Positions 34,853 through 45,739 of a stretch of 64,000 bases of DNA are shown one piece after another. The translations under genes and the position numbers were made by a program. The stretch comes from Diadema setosum (lineage: Eukaryota; Echinodermata; Echinoidea; Diadematoida; Diadematidae), in contig NC_092697.1 of the NCBI RefSeq assembly GCF_964275005.1, positions 19,628,138 through 19,692,137 of the forward strand, read 5' to 3'. The first letter of the stretch is position 1. Every line of letters starts with the position of its first letter. The notes below the pieces were generated by a model. That model did no database searches. It was not told where the DNA came from and saw only the letters and a list, made by a program, of their open reading frames with translations.

Positions 34853-35029
34853 ATTCGTTATTGCAAAAGTTCGTTATTCTGAAGGCTCTTTAGTCCGAAG
34901 GTTCTTTATTCGAAGGTTCGTTATCCGAATTTCATTTTTGGATCAACGAACCTCTAGGTACAGGGAATTGTGTGTTTCGGATAAATGAAGCTTCGGAAAA
35001 AAACGAACCTTCCGAATATCGAACCTTCG
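34853..35029. mobile_element. Foldback of TTCGTTATTCCGAAGG modules, diverged copy
   Basis: Alternating TTCGTTATT, CCGAAGG and CGAACCTT modules, related to 7612-7879 including the ATTTCATTTT(T/C)GGAT linker and the CCTC(T)GGGTA/CCTCTAGGTA segment. More substitutions than at 7612. Confidence 0.6.
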
Positions 35030-35030
35030 T

Positions 35031-35103
35031 TTGTGGGTGTGTGTGTGTGTGTGCGTGTGTGTGTGTATGTGTGTATGTGTGGGTGTGTGTGTATGTATGT
35101 GGG
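35031..35103. repeat. (GT)n-rich microsatellite
   Basis: Interrupted GTGTGT/GTAT run directly abutting the foldback module end. Another GT run is at 34523-34546. Confidence 0.9.
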
Positions 35104-36272
35104 TTGGTGAATGTGGGTGTGGGATGATTAATTCTTTGGTCAATCAGGGTTTGGTGGGTTGGGGATTGGATTTGAAGAAAGATAGTTATAAATGGTATGA
35201 CAGATTTTGGTAGGATTTGATATTTAGGATAGATATAGGCCCTAGATTTGTTTCGGTTGGGGGGGGGGGGGGGTTGGTCGGGTTTTTTATGACTGATCTC
35301 ATTCTAGATTTGTATGTATATGCCCTTATAAGTAAGGGGGTGTTACATGATCCAAACCAAATTGATAGTAGGGTTGGTCTATAATCGATTTATCTATGCT
35401 GAAGTGAGATTATTTGTAGTATGAAATAACAAATGGATTTGTTTGTGTTTTGAATTGCCATTTGTAACTTTTTTGTTCATGTAATATCCAGAATGGGTCG
35501 ATTTATGAATGATCTGAATGAAATCAATAAATATCAAGGAAAACGCACAAAAAAAGTGTTGAGTTGGTTCATTTGCATTATGAGGATTTGTTTGTTTGTT
35601 GGTGTTTGTTTGTATTACGTATGTATTAGTGGTGTGCATATGGCAGTTCGTTTGTGCTAAAATCAATTAACGATTGACAAATTATTTACGGCGTGTGGAA
35701 TTATTCGCTAATGCATAAAGCATGCCAAACTTATTCTGGGACAAAGAATAGTGGTATGGACTTTGTATTTGAGACAGATGGAAGAAAATGACTGCAGTGA
35801 AAAATGAACAAAGACAGATAACATTTGGGGAGGGTACCTCCCTCGTATGTATTTTCTCTCGGTCTCTCTCTCGTCTAAGCCCGCCTCACCGCTGAAATTG
35901 ACACACCCATACTAATATTTTAGATCCACGCTGGTGTGAACTCTTTAAACACGCGCTCATACACGCTGAAGGCATTTTCATTGCCACAGTAGCGCCTGCA
36001 GCAGAAGATTTATGGTCATTTTAGGTGGCACCCATATACGCATGACATCGCTTGACCATTGATGCTGAACATTTTTTCCTTGTACTCTTTGAATATATAT
36101 TTTTCGAAACTCGGAAGGCAATTTTTGTTTTTGTTTTTTTCGCCAGACGACAATCCGTGACGGGGGCGACAATCCGTGCCGCCAACTCCGTCACGGATTG
36201 TCGCCCCGAGCCGGGGGCGACAATCCGTGTCGCAACACAAGGGATAAAATAAAGAGCAACAAGTAATATACA

Positions 36273-36660
36273 CTATGCATGCCCATAGCTGCTAAGAAGA
36301 TATTGCTTTAATTTTCGTTTGAATGAGGTTACAGTGGTACAACTTATAAGTTCCGTAGGGAGTTTGTTCCAATACTTGGGCCCAGTGAACATAATGTTTT
36401 TGTTTTTTCGCGAAAATTTTTCGGGTACGTGGAAGGTGATATGCGTAACGTTGACGAGTTGGATAATCATTAACTGTATGATTTCTTGTAAACATTTGGG
36501 AAAATACATCTGGTAATTGGCCAGTTGAGACTTGAAACATAAACAGGCCAACGTTGTAATAAAATAACTCAGGAATTTTCAAAATTTTGTTACTCACAAA
36601 AAGTTCATTTTTATTTATAGCTAATACAAGTAAAAAAACATGTTCCCATACCAAGATATA
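36273..36660 (-). pseudogene. LINE 3' fragment (CR1/L2/Jockey type)
   Basis: The minus strand encodes the C-terminal end of a LINE protein: LPDVFSQMFTRNHTVNDYPTR in one frame, then MFTGPKYWNKLP and SFKRKLKQYLLSSY in another, with a frameshift in the run of A/T near 36400. It is closely related in motif order to the end of the LINE at 18014. It lies 33 bp beyond the terminal repeat of the 34257-36239 element. 5' truncated, inactive. Confidence 0.75.
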
Positions 36661-36948
36661 TCAGTGTTAGCATCTGTTCTTTTTTGTTTGTGTGTGTGTT
36701 TCAAAGCAAGTTTCGTATTTGAACAGCTGAAAAATTAGATTTTTTTTTTCCATTTCTGTATGTGAAATGAATAAGAAATTGTGAGAGCATGACCTCGTCA
36801 ATTTGCTGTTTTGAATATTCATAACAATGATAACGACTAGTGAAGAAGTGTTTTCCGAAAAAAAATGTGAAATTTCAAAATGTCATATCTTCCTTATTTC
36901 TCATCCGATTTCTGCCATTTTTGTATTGATCTGTAGGGAATATATTTT
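36661..36948. other. Spacer
   Basis: AT-rich sequence. No gene seen. Confidence 0.4.
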
Positions 36949-37504
36949 CCCTTTTATTTCTGTACAGATGGGTCTGAAGGCAGATGTCTCAAAACAGGAT
37001 GCTGAACAATTTCTCATGAATATGACTATATACCTAATTTTATTTACAAGGAGTATTTTCTTGTGAAGATATCGGATTTCATAATGATTGATGGTTCACC
37101 TTTTTCACTTTATACAAAATATACTCTTTGATATAAATTGTAGTTAATGGAAAGTGACATTGGTGATAAAACAAAATGAATCTTGATACATTGTCAACAT
37201 ATCTATCTAGTTCGTGTAACTATATTCCCTTTTATTTCTGTACAGATGGGTCTGAAGGCAGATGTCTCAAAACAGGATGCTGAACAATTTCTCATGAATA
37301 TGACTATATACCTAATTTTATTTACAAGGAGTATTTTCTTGTGAAGATATCGGATTTCATAACGATTGATGGTTTACCTTTTTCACTTTATACAAAATAT
37401 ACTCTTTGATATAAATTGTAGTTAATGGAAAGTGACATTGGTGATAAAACAAAATGAATCTTGATACATTGTCAACATATCTATCTAGTTCGTGTAACTA
37501 TATT
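36949..37504 (+). repeat. Near-identical 278-bp tandem duplication
   Basis: 36949-37226 and 37227-37504 are two direct copies with only two substitutions noticed (TAATGATTGATGGTTCACC versus TAACGATTGATGGTTTACC). Each begins with a splice-acceptor-like CCCTTTTATTTCTGTACAG followed by ATGGG and 32 open codons (MGLKADVSKQDAEQFLMNMT...). The high identity indicates a young duplication, or an assembly artefact. Confidence 0.9.
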
Positions 37505-38019
37505 TAGAAGCATTACTTCTTTGCAATCAAGAAAACAAGATGCTAGAATTAATTCACCGACATGGTTTTAACGCCATTGGTGCCAGTGTCTAGCAATTGT
37601 TAGACCTTCACAGAATGAAACAAAATTAGCAATGACAACAAAATGGTATGGTGATCATAATCTGCAAAAAGGAAAGAAAGAATAACCAGACACAATCCTG
37701 TAATGACCACAATTCATATCGTTGGTGCTTCCTAAACATTTATTGGTATTTTCGTAGCTTGATTCATGAAGTTATTATAATTGATAGGTATTGTAAACAA
37801 AGTAAAATTGGCAGTTAATATCAAGAATCAAACTACAATGTAGTTTAACGTGGTGTTATTATAACTTCAATTTGATTCTAAAGCCATGATACTGCACTTT
37901 TTTCGACTTTTCTTCAAACACATTCAAGAACTATAGTCTCTTTATCACAAAGCATTGCATGATTTATTGCCCAAGAGTGGAGATTCGCCATAAATGTTCC
38001 TACAAAATCTCAGAATGCG
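37505..38019. other. Spacer
   Basis: AT-rich; no gene seen. Confidence 0.45.
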
Positions 38020-38460
38020 CGCTACTTATATGTACGCGCTGTTACAATGATTCTGTACAAAATGCTGAAACGCACATGCAGCGTCCCATCTGCGTCAGTT
38101 CGTGAAACGTATTGGCGGCAGTTGTAACGAAAAACATGGGAGGCGTAGAAGGATGCGTAAGTTCGTGAAACGCCCAAGCGCGTAAAACGCAACATTTTCA
38201 TTATCACGAACTGATTTACACGTTTGCTTGAAGATATTTGATAAATTAATGACCAGATGAACTTCAATCTAACGTTATATGTAATACGAGAACTTACTGG
38301 CTCTTCCTATCTACAAAATCAATTAATTTCATTCTGTAATGACCAAGAAAAAGCAAGCCAAACTTTCGAAAGCGTTTATCTCAGAATCAACTTTTGACGG
38401 TCTGGTGTCACTTGCGTCGGTTCGTGAAACGACAGACGATATTTGCATAAGCATGATGTT
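38020..38460. repeat. Repeat segment with GCGTCAGTTCGTGAAACG motifs
   Basis: The motif occurs at 38092-38109, 38155-38172 and 38413-38431, in CG-rich patches within AT-rich DNA. The same motif in inverted orientation is at 21326 and 21475. Likely fragments of one dispersed repeat family. Confidence 0.5.
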
Positions 38461-39862
38461 GAATTATGGTAATGGACTATGAAAAAAAAAAAACATACTT
38501 ATTGTGGACAAATTATTGTGGGGAATCATGCATTAATCGGCCTCGCACCATAAAAGCTCAGCCCCGGCGGTTTCCCGATGCTGATGCACGAACAAGAGAT
38601 TGTTACAATCTATGTGAACCAACAACAAATTACCAATAATTACATTATTGTAGAGGCACAGATTTTTGCACACAAAACAGCGACAGAAACCTGGAATTTA
38701 CTCATAAAGCCAGTACAAAACACCGCTTGATAGTCAGTCACCACATGGAATGCAAGCTACACGTGACAGGAATAAAATCTAAAGAAATTATTCCATCGTA
38801 ATGTGGAATTTGGGGATTTATCGATTGGTCTGAGCGGATTTGTCAGGCGTGGGAACGTGGCACATGATATACATATAGTGTATTACATGTATTATGGGGA
38901 GGGGGCATTGCAAATATTGACCGGGTAAACTTGTCATATACAATTGTACTTTTTGCAAACCATGCCCGGAATGACAGGCGCAGCATCGGGTTTTAGCCTT
39001 CTTATGCTTTCGTTTTATAACAATCTTGGTGTGTAGTCCCACTTCGAAGGAAGTGGTCGCTGCATACCAAGCTTGAGCCGCTGGGCCCATCCCAGTCGGC
39101 CCTCGTCAGCTTTACTCTTGCTGCCTAAATTTTAGGGGATATTCTCAGCACGAGCACTCATTCCTGGCTGACCCAGTCTGAGGGGAGGCGGCTTTCCCTA
39201 AAAACTCTAGTAGTGAGGGTCTGGGGCTGTGAGCATTCCTAAAATTTTAGGAATACCGACCTAAGGCGGGTGCGCAGCTCTGGGGGCGCATTCCACTGCT
39301 ACAACGGCCCGGTTCTCGCATAGACGGAAAGCCGTCCTCTTCTTCTTCTTCTTCTTCTTCTGATTAAGTCTGCCTCCTTCAATAGACTGAAGATTCTTGC
39401 AGACTGTGCTATTTACATTATAATACAAGTTATTTACAGATATTTACAAGCACATAGAAAATTTGACGAAAATAACTAGCCACTTTGATCAACCGTTAGA
39501 CGGTTTCGAAATGATCCCACAGATGGCGCTGAAACAATTTCTCGGGACAGGCTTTTTCTGTCATATCTGAGGCCGTGTTACACGGATCTGGTCTCAATCT
39601 CTCCTAGATTGCATCTTCAAGAGCTTATCGCTCCGAGAAAAAAAAAATGCAACAAAATCAGAACAGAATAATTCACGACAAACAATAAATTGGAACTTCA
39701 GAAATTACACCAGAAACTTCGGTTCATTTGCTAATGGTCTTGTCGATGTCTCATCACAGTACATAATAACAATGTGAGGCTACTTCTGTCAATCAATCCT
39801 ATTACATTTGCACGTAAATCGCCCGCAATCAAAATATCTATGATGCCATCTGATGTCCGTAA
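38461..39862. other. Spacer with CTT microsatellite
   Basis: (CTT)n at 39339-39360. A GC-richer stretch at 39090-39330 contains AAAATTTTAGGAATACCGAC and a related inverted copy TAAATTTTAGGGGATATTC, perhaps part of a SINE-like repeat. No gene supported. Confidence 0.35.
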
Positions 39863-41632
39863 AGACCCTGTCACACGTTTCCTTGTAGGGATTTTCCAGC
39901 ACGCAGCGTAATTTTCTGCGGGCAGACAAGGATTTGGGATAGTTTCACGTGCTTTTTACCCGCTGGACTGGTGCTACTTACGTTATACTTAAGGCCGTGT
40001 CACACTAGTCTTGCGTGCGACTTCCGAAGAACATTTTTGCTATCCGGAGGTCCCCGCAGATGACCCGCACATGACAGTACCTAGCATGTATCTCAAGAGT
40101 AGTTACCCGGAGGTGCGCACGCTGACTCTATTTACCCGCTGCCAAAAAAGGCCCTGTCACACCAGCTAAGCGGGCTTATTGCGTATGGGGATTTTTCAGC
40201 ACGCAGAATAATTTCTGCGGCTGGACAAGGTTTAGGGTGAGTTTGGCGTGGGTATTACATGATAAACGCGTGATACCTAAGTCCTTCTTGCGTGTATTCC
40301 GTTGAACTGCATGTTAGGCGCGTGGGTGTCACGTGATAGCTTCGTGATAGCTTCTTTTATGTCAGTTACGGGCGACATACGGGCTCTGCGAAGTACCTGC
40401 GCCACAACTTCGTGTTATCTGCGTACTAGTCGCCTGCAAGGTGAGTGCTAGCCTGAACATTAGGCTGGCTCGAGTGGATGGGCAAACAATCATTTGTCAA
40501 CTAGCTTTCAAGAAGTGAAGATGCCCCGTAGACGGAAAGTGCACAAGGGCAGAGAACGTCCAGTGGATGGACAGCCACAAAGCCCGGAAGATTAACAGCA
40601 AATGCATCAAATTGCTGCTGAAGTCCATTCGGCGGATGAAGTCCTGTCCGAAAGGGACCAGGTAGTCCTCGACGCCACAGAGGACAGAGGACAAAGAAGA
40701 GAATGAGTCCACGAATGGCACGCACTCCCTTCACATAGGCATAGATCAGCGGGCAACTTACCTACTTCAAGTGGGTCAAATGCCTGTGAATTGCGGCGGC
40801 TACGGCCCTCCTACGGGTGTTCTGCGTGGAACTCTTCGGGTAATCCTCGCGACTCATCCGGAAATAGTTTTGGTCATGCTCAAAACTTTGCTGCGGGAAA
40901 ATTGGACTAGCGTGCGCACCTTCGGGCAACTAAGGACGAGATAAGTGCTAGGTACTGTCAAGTTCGGGCCAACTGCGGAGAGCTCCGGGTAGCAAATTTG
41001 TTTCCCCGCAAGTCAAGCCGCAAAACTTCCCCAGATACGGTATGACAAGGCTTTGAGCATGCTCAAAACTTGTTCCGGAAGAGTCACGGGAGTTGCTCGT
41101 AGAGGTACGCGCAGAACATAAGTAGGAAATCCTTACCGGTAGCACCTCACAGGCAACTCCAAAGCAGGTACTTCGCAATCCCCGTAAGTCGCTCGTAACA
41201 GAAAATGGATCGGTTTCAAAGCTCTCACGCGAGTCACACGGAACGCACGCAAGTAGAAGCTAAGTAGCACGCGTCTAGTAAGTAAGAAACAAGTGCAAAA
41301 ATTGCAAACATTCTTGTCCGCCCGCGGAAAATCTTCTACGTGCTTTAAACTCCCCCCTCGCCACAAGCCCGCGTAGCTTGCCCGGACAGGTGTGACACCG
41401 CCTTTACGTTATAGTTATGGACTACATACGGGCACTGCGAAACACCTGTGTTACAAAATGCATGTTAATTGCGTGGGAGTTTCCTGCGAGCCTTCTACTG
41501 GTGTTCTGCGTGGACCTCTGCGCGCAATCCCTGTGACCTGCACTAAATTATCCTTCGTGCTAGAAAATCCCTACATGCAACAATTCAAGCCCGCGTAGCT
41601 TGCCTGGAAAGGTGTGACTGAGCCTTTACGTA
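39863..41632. mobile_element. Nested elements with GTGTCACAC termini
   Basis: Left-type ends lie at 39863 (AGACCCTGTCACAC), 39991 (AAGGCCGTGTCACAC) and 40148 (AAGGCCCTGTCACACC). Right-type ends lie at 41391-41407 (GTGTGACACCGCCTTT) and 41617-41635 (GTGTGACTGAGCCTTTACG). The copy from ~39991 to ~41407 sits inside the outer one. Its flanks ACGTTATACTT (39980-39990) and ACGTTATAGTT (41406-41416) are near-identical direct repeats of up to 11 bp. Interiors share blocks such as TTTTTCAGCACGCAGAATAA and CATACGGGCNCTGCGAA. Non-coding. Confidence 0.65.
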
Positions 41633-41904
41633 ACCTAAACTTGAAGACATGACATGTTTCTGGAGCTTTTTAGCCGAATCGAATAGTTCCAAGTGAATTA
41701 GGTATCCGAACTGAATACAATATTGCGCTAATGATACTGCCCTTTGGTACAGCAGTGGCAACACTGAAGGGGCAATTATGGAGAAAGTAGACCACATTAT
41801 CATTATTATTATGATGATGATTATTATGATCATCAACATCATCACTATCATCATATGATATCTCTTGAGATCAATATTACGTCAAGTTCCATCCTGGAAC
41901 CTTA
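41633..41904. other. Spacer with (ATT/ATG)n-like tract
   Basis: Microsatellite-like CATTATTATTATGATGATG around 41798-41850, which could also be a LINE tail. No gene seen. Confidence 0.45.
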
Positions 41905-42698
41905 GACTTCTACAACTTTTCTGAGGATTCTTGCCGCCCCGAGCAGTGCTGCGTTTTGGAGCGTTTGCACTCGGTTGGGCACACTTACATCTCCCAAGTA
42001 ACGTCGGGGCTGCTTTAGCGTTGTTCCGAGTGCTCCAATCACATTAGAGATCACATTCGTTTTCTTATTCCATAGGCGGCAAACTTCTCTGGACAGATCC
42101 TGGTACTTTCTATCTTTTCCTTCTCCCTCTCGGCTACTCTGCTGTCTCCTGATACCGCAACATCGTCAATCGTGCACATCTGTCAGGCCCTTTCTACGAC
42201 GATAGCTGGACGCATATGCTGGAGGGCATCGAAATCCCGCAGGATTTTAACTTGGTCATTTGCAGAAACTTCCTGTGGTTCGTGCCTATACCATTTCCTC
42301 TCACATGGTATTTCATGTTTTCTGCAAAGCTCCCAGTAAACGACTTGTGCCAGTTTGTCAAGTAGTCTTTTGTTCTCTTCTCCGCCAGTTTACTACAGCC
42401 ATGCACATACGAAATGTTGCACTGTCCCGTCTCTTTCTCGGCATATCCTGTATGCGGCATCTATTATCTTTTCTATACATTGGCTTCTAGAGCCTTTGTT
42501 GACAGCGCTTGCCATTGGGCAGTGATAATCAGTCCTCCCTTCTCCTTCTTCAGTTCTCCTTTCTTCAGCATTGCCATGCGTCATTACTGCTGATGTTCTC
42601 CGTCTCTCTGCAGAACTGCCCATGTAGCTGCTTTTCTCTCCACTTTCTGCTCGTTTCTGGGTTATGAAAGTAAGTGCATCAGTGATCAATGACGTTAA
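41905..42698 (-). pseudogene. NeSL/R4 LINE zinc knuckle and restriction-like endonuclease
   Basis: The minus strand reads AYRICRERDGTVQHFVCAWL (a CCHC-like cluster), then HGCSKLAEKR, a conserved spot in this clade. After frame changes, MRPAIVVER and TIDDVAVSGDSRVAEREKEK follow; these fit the PD...D segment of the restriction-like endonuclease, which nicks the target. Further on, NVIGALGTTLKQPRRYLGDV and TLQNAALLGAARILRK close the protein at a TAA/TGA near 41910. Several internal stops occur, and the usual PD appears as RPA, so a catalytic position may be lost. Confidence 0.7.
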
Positions 42699-43014
42699 AG
42701 GAATAGAATAATTTTGGTCGAGATTCGGCCTCAGCTTTCCAGCTTTCATAAGAGAGATTGAAAAACCTTTTCTGAAATGTTAAAAAGCATATAAATCCAA
42801 GGGGAATTCAAAATTAATTTGATGAAAATTGGCTTTGAAGTGGCTGTTTTACTTTGTTTTTATATCTCAGCCATTTCAAATCCAATTTTCATCAAATAAA
42901 TATGGAATTCATCTTGGAATTTTATGCTCTTTAATATCTCGTTAGTGGTTCCTAATCATCTCGCAAAGACTTAAAATCTGAATCCTTCATTTCAACCAAA
43001 ACTATTTCATCCCT
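42699..43014. mobile_element. TTAA-type MITE, diverged relative of 13862-14245
   Basis: Starts AGGAATAG after TTAA at 42695-42698 and ends CATCCCT. The expected right TTAA reads TGAA. The interior shares TTTGATGAAAATTGG, CCAATTTTCATCAAATAAA and TATCTCAGCCATTT with the element at 13862. It separates the RT C-terminal part from the endonuclease part of the surrounding LINE. Confidence 0.65.
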
Positions 43015-43780
43015 TGAAACATCTTTTCTACATTCCACCTGCACGGCTTTTGCTCCATCTCCACGCAATCTGATGCGCTCACACTTTCCTTGGCAGGTAC
43101 AACCTGTCGACATCAGCGCTCAATTGGTGGGTTTGTACAATATGGAAAGCATTTTTCTTGTTTTTTGATCCATATCAGGCAGTTCCGCCTTTGTCCATTT
43201 CACCACTCAGCTCCTGTGTATGTCAAGACTGCCACAGCTTAGGTGTTTAGAGCTGTGATCACGTGGCCGCCATTTAGGTGTGATTTTAGTACTCTTTTCA
43301 CTCGTGAGTAGTACTCCAAATTCGTCACGGACTCTTTGATTGCATTGTTCCAGACATCATCAGATTCCAGTACACCGAGGTATCTGTAATTCTCTCCTTC
43401 TTCAACACTCTGTAAATTTCTTCCACCAGGATTTGATATTCCTGCACTCTTCACTTGTCTCCCTCTCTTCATAACGAGGGTAGCGAACTTGTTGATGCCG
43501 AAGTTCACGGAAATGTCTTTGCTGACCAGACGAACCGTTTGAACTAGCTTGTCGCACTGCTCCTCGTCTTTACAAAACAGCTTCAGGTCGTCCATGAACA
43601 GCAGGTGATTGAGAGAGCAATAATTTCCTCCGATGTCATAACCGACCGAGACATTTCGTAGCCCATGTGTAAGTGGGATAAGTGATACGAGAAGAGGTGA
43701 CTGTGAGTCCTTCCTTGTATTCTCACCTGACCAAGATCTTTGCCATTCGGTGCGGTTGTTAACCATGCCTTCACGGAGTT
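43015..43780 (-). pseudogene. NeSL/R4 LINE reverse transcriptase, C-terminal half
   Basis: The open stretch 43239-43766 on the minus strand contains SQSPLLVSLIPLTHGLR (RT block 4), the catalytic LLFMDDLKLFCKDEEQCDKL (block 5, MDD box typical of R4/NeSL), DISVNFGINKFATLVMKRGR (block 6) and YRYLGVLESDD (block 7). The segment 43015-43238 continues in a damaged frame with VLTYTG. The 5' side is cut at 43780 by the foldback element; RT blocks 1-3 are found beyond it at 46542. Confidence 0.82.
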
Positions 43781-44029
43781 CGGTCGTGATTTGGCAAAAA
43801 GGTGTATGTCTGCCGTTTTACAGCGACTACAAAGCCGAGAAAATCGACTTTAAAGTTTTGGCAGTTTCCTTGACCGTAGAAGCCACCTAAACTGTGCAAC
43901 GCTCAGGGATTCAATTCCATGATTTAGTATACACTTCAAATTTCATTTCCTGATAATTTTCTTGCATCTAACTTTAAAGAATACTTCAGAATTAGCACTT
44001 TTAGCATGTTTAGAGACATACACCTTTTT

Positions 44030-44415
44030 GCCAAATCACGTTTACAGGGACTGCGACCCACGCTATTTTGGCAAAAAGGTGTATCTTCACATACACCGTA
44101 AGAAATCATGCATTTAACTTGGCAAAAAGGTGTATGTATAGAGATACACCTTTTTGCCAAATCACGTTTACAGGGACTGCGACCCACGCTATTTTGGCAA
44201 AAAGGTGTATCTTCACATACACCGTAAGAAATCATGCATTTAACTTGGCAAAAAGGTGTATGCATAGAGATACACCTTTTTGCCAAATCATGTTTACAGG
44301 GACTGCAACCCACGCTATTTTGGCAAAAAGGTGTATCTTCTCATGCACCGTGAGAAATCGTGCATTTAAGTTGGCAAAAAGGTGTATGTATAGAGATACA
44401 CCTTTTTGCCAAATT
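44030..44415 (+). repeat. Three tandem 126-bp units with hairpin modules
   Basis: Units begin GCCAAATCACGTTTACAGGG at 44030, 44156 and 44282. Each has two GGCAAAAAGGTGTAT modules, and the unit boundary forms a hairpin with ATACACCTTTTTGCC. Units 1 and 2 are almost identical. The ORFs on both strands with repeated LAKRCI/FCQ text are translations of this array. Confidence 0.85.
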
Positions 44416-45110
44416 AAACGATAACAAAATATACCAGAGATTTTGTAGGGAGAAGGGTGTATCTGAGACCATTTCTAATCAAATGTTAACTCTTGACAAT
44501 CTTTACTTCATTATTACAAAAAGATTTAAAAAATAACAATAAAGAAAAATATCAGGATGCACAACTTGTTCATCAAACATAGAAAAATGTGCGCAAATTA
44601 CAACTCACCCTAGAGTCTAAATATTAACAAAACATGGTCTCATGGATATGCATGGTTAAGGATTACAGCTGAAGAATTTTTCTTCTTCTTTCTCCCTTTT
44701 TTCCAAAAACTTCTACTTCCAATGAGATGATTCATCATATTTCTAGCTTTGTGCCCCTTTTTTTTCGACAAAAGGTTCGTTTGTTTTCTCTACTGAATGC
44801 TTTAGCAAACAAAGAGGCAGATGTTTGCACATCATGTATCTGTTCTTAAAAACGCAGTTATCATGCTGCTCCCAATTTTTGCAATAAATTCAATAAATGT
44901 GAAAATTCAGGTAGGATCATTTAACTGTTTGCATCCACTGAGCACTTTGAGCAGTACATCCAAGTATCATTTCCAAAGACAGGGACATGCATCTTTCTCT
45001 AGACCTTTGTGTGTAACTGCCACTAAATGTCTGTTAGGTAACAGCCCCATACGCATAGCGTAATGGGTAGCCGATCTTACAGTCACACAGCACACCATTA
45101 CACTATGTAC

Positions 45111-45739
45111 TAACTATACACAGCCCAGTCGCTGTACATGGTAAGTCGCGACAGGGCTGTACGCGCGCGACCACCAACCACTAGGAGAGCGACGTAATCG
45201 TATTACGATAGCTTTGAATTTTGATACTTAACATCATTTTTGTCACCTCAAACTCAACGAGTATACTTTTCAATATTTACTCTACATCTGATGCTATCAG
45301 TATTCAAATGTACGCAATGAAACTTACCGAAATTGATCATCATATCCAGCATGTCCACACGGTACACAATCTTTCACGCCAGGCCTAACTATACACAGCC
45401 CAGTCGCTGTATGGTACGTCGCGACGTACATTACCATGTACAGCGACTGGGCTGTGTATAGTTAGGCCTGGCGTGAAAGATTGTGTACGGTGAGGACATG
45501 CTGGATATGATGATCAATTCCGGTAAGTTTCATTGCGTACATTTGAATACTGATAGCGTAAGATGTAGAGTAAATATTGAAAAGTATACTCGTTGAGTTT
45601 GAGGTGACAAAAATGATGTTAAGTATCAAAATTCAAAGCTATCGTAATACGATTACGTCGCTGTCCTAGTGGTTGGTGGTCGCGCGCGTACAGCCCTGTC
45701 GCGACGTACCATGTACAGCGACTGGGCTGTGTATAGTTA
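45111..45739. mobile_element. 629-bp near-perfect palindrome with 9-bp target duplication
   Basis: Arms 45111-~45420 and ~45425-45739 are reverse complements with few mismatches. The direct repeat ACTATGTAC flanks the unit (45102-45110, 45740-45748). The motif CTATACACAGCCCAGTCGCT opens and closes each arm, four times in total. The centre is GTACGTCGCGACGTAC. A 9-bp duplication suggests Mutator-like mobilisation, but that is inference. Confidence 0.85.

Larger units (their letters stand above)
34257..36239. mobile_element. 1983-bp element with CACGGATTGTCGCC-module inverted repeats
   Basis: TGTGTTGCGACACGGATTGT at the left and its complement at the right end open ~110-bp inverted repeats. 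Each is made of modules CACGGATTGTCGCC and GGCGACAATCCGTG in mirrored order, separated by GC-rich linkers. AGG flanks both ends (34254-34256, 36240-36242), a possible 3-bp target duplication. The interior is non-coding and carries the nested palindromic element at 34853-35029 and several G/T-rich tracts. Confidence 0.75.

Noticed and set aside
34943..35213. ORFs of poly THTHTH or VCVCVC
   Set aside because: Translations of the GT/CA microsatellite.
40497..41366. Minus-strand ORFs of 74-77 aa inside 39863-41632
   Set aside because: They lie inside nested non-coding elements and share no sequence with known protein motifs.
43936..44424. ORFs with repeated LAKRCIS/FCQ units resembling a repeat protein
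   Set aside because: They translate the 126-bp tandem units of the foldback element on both strands.
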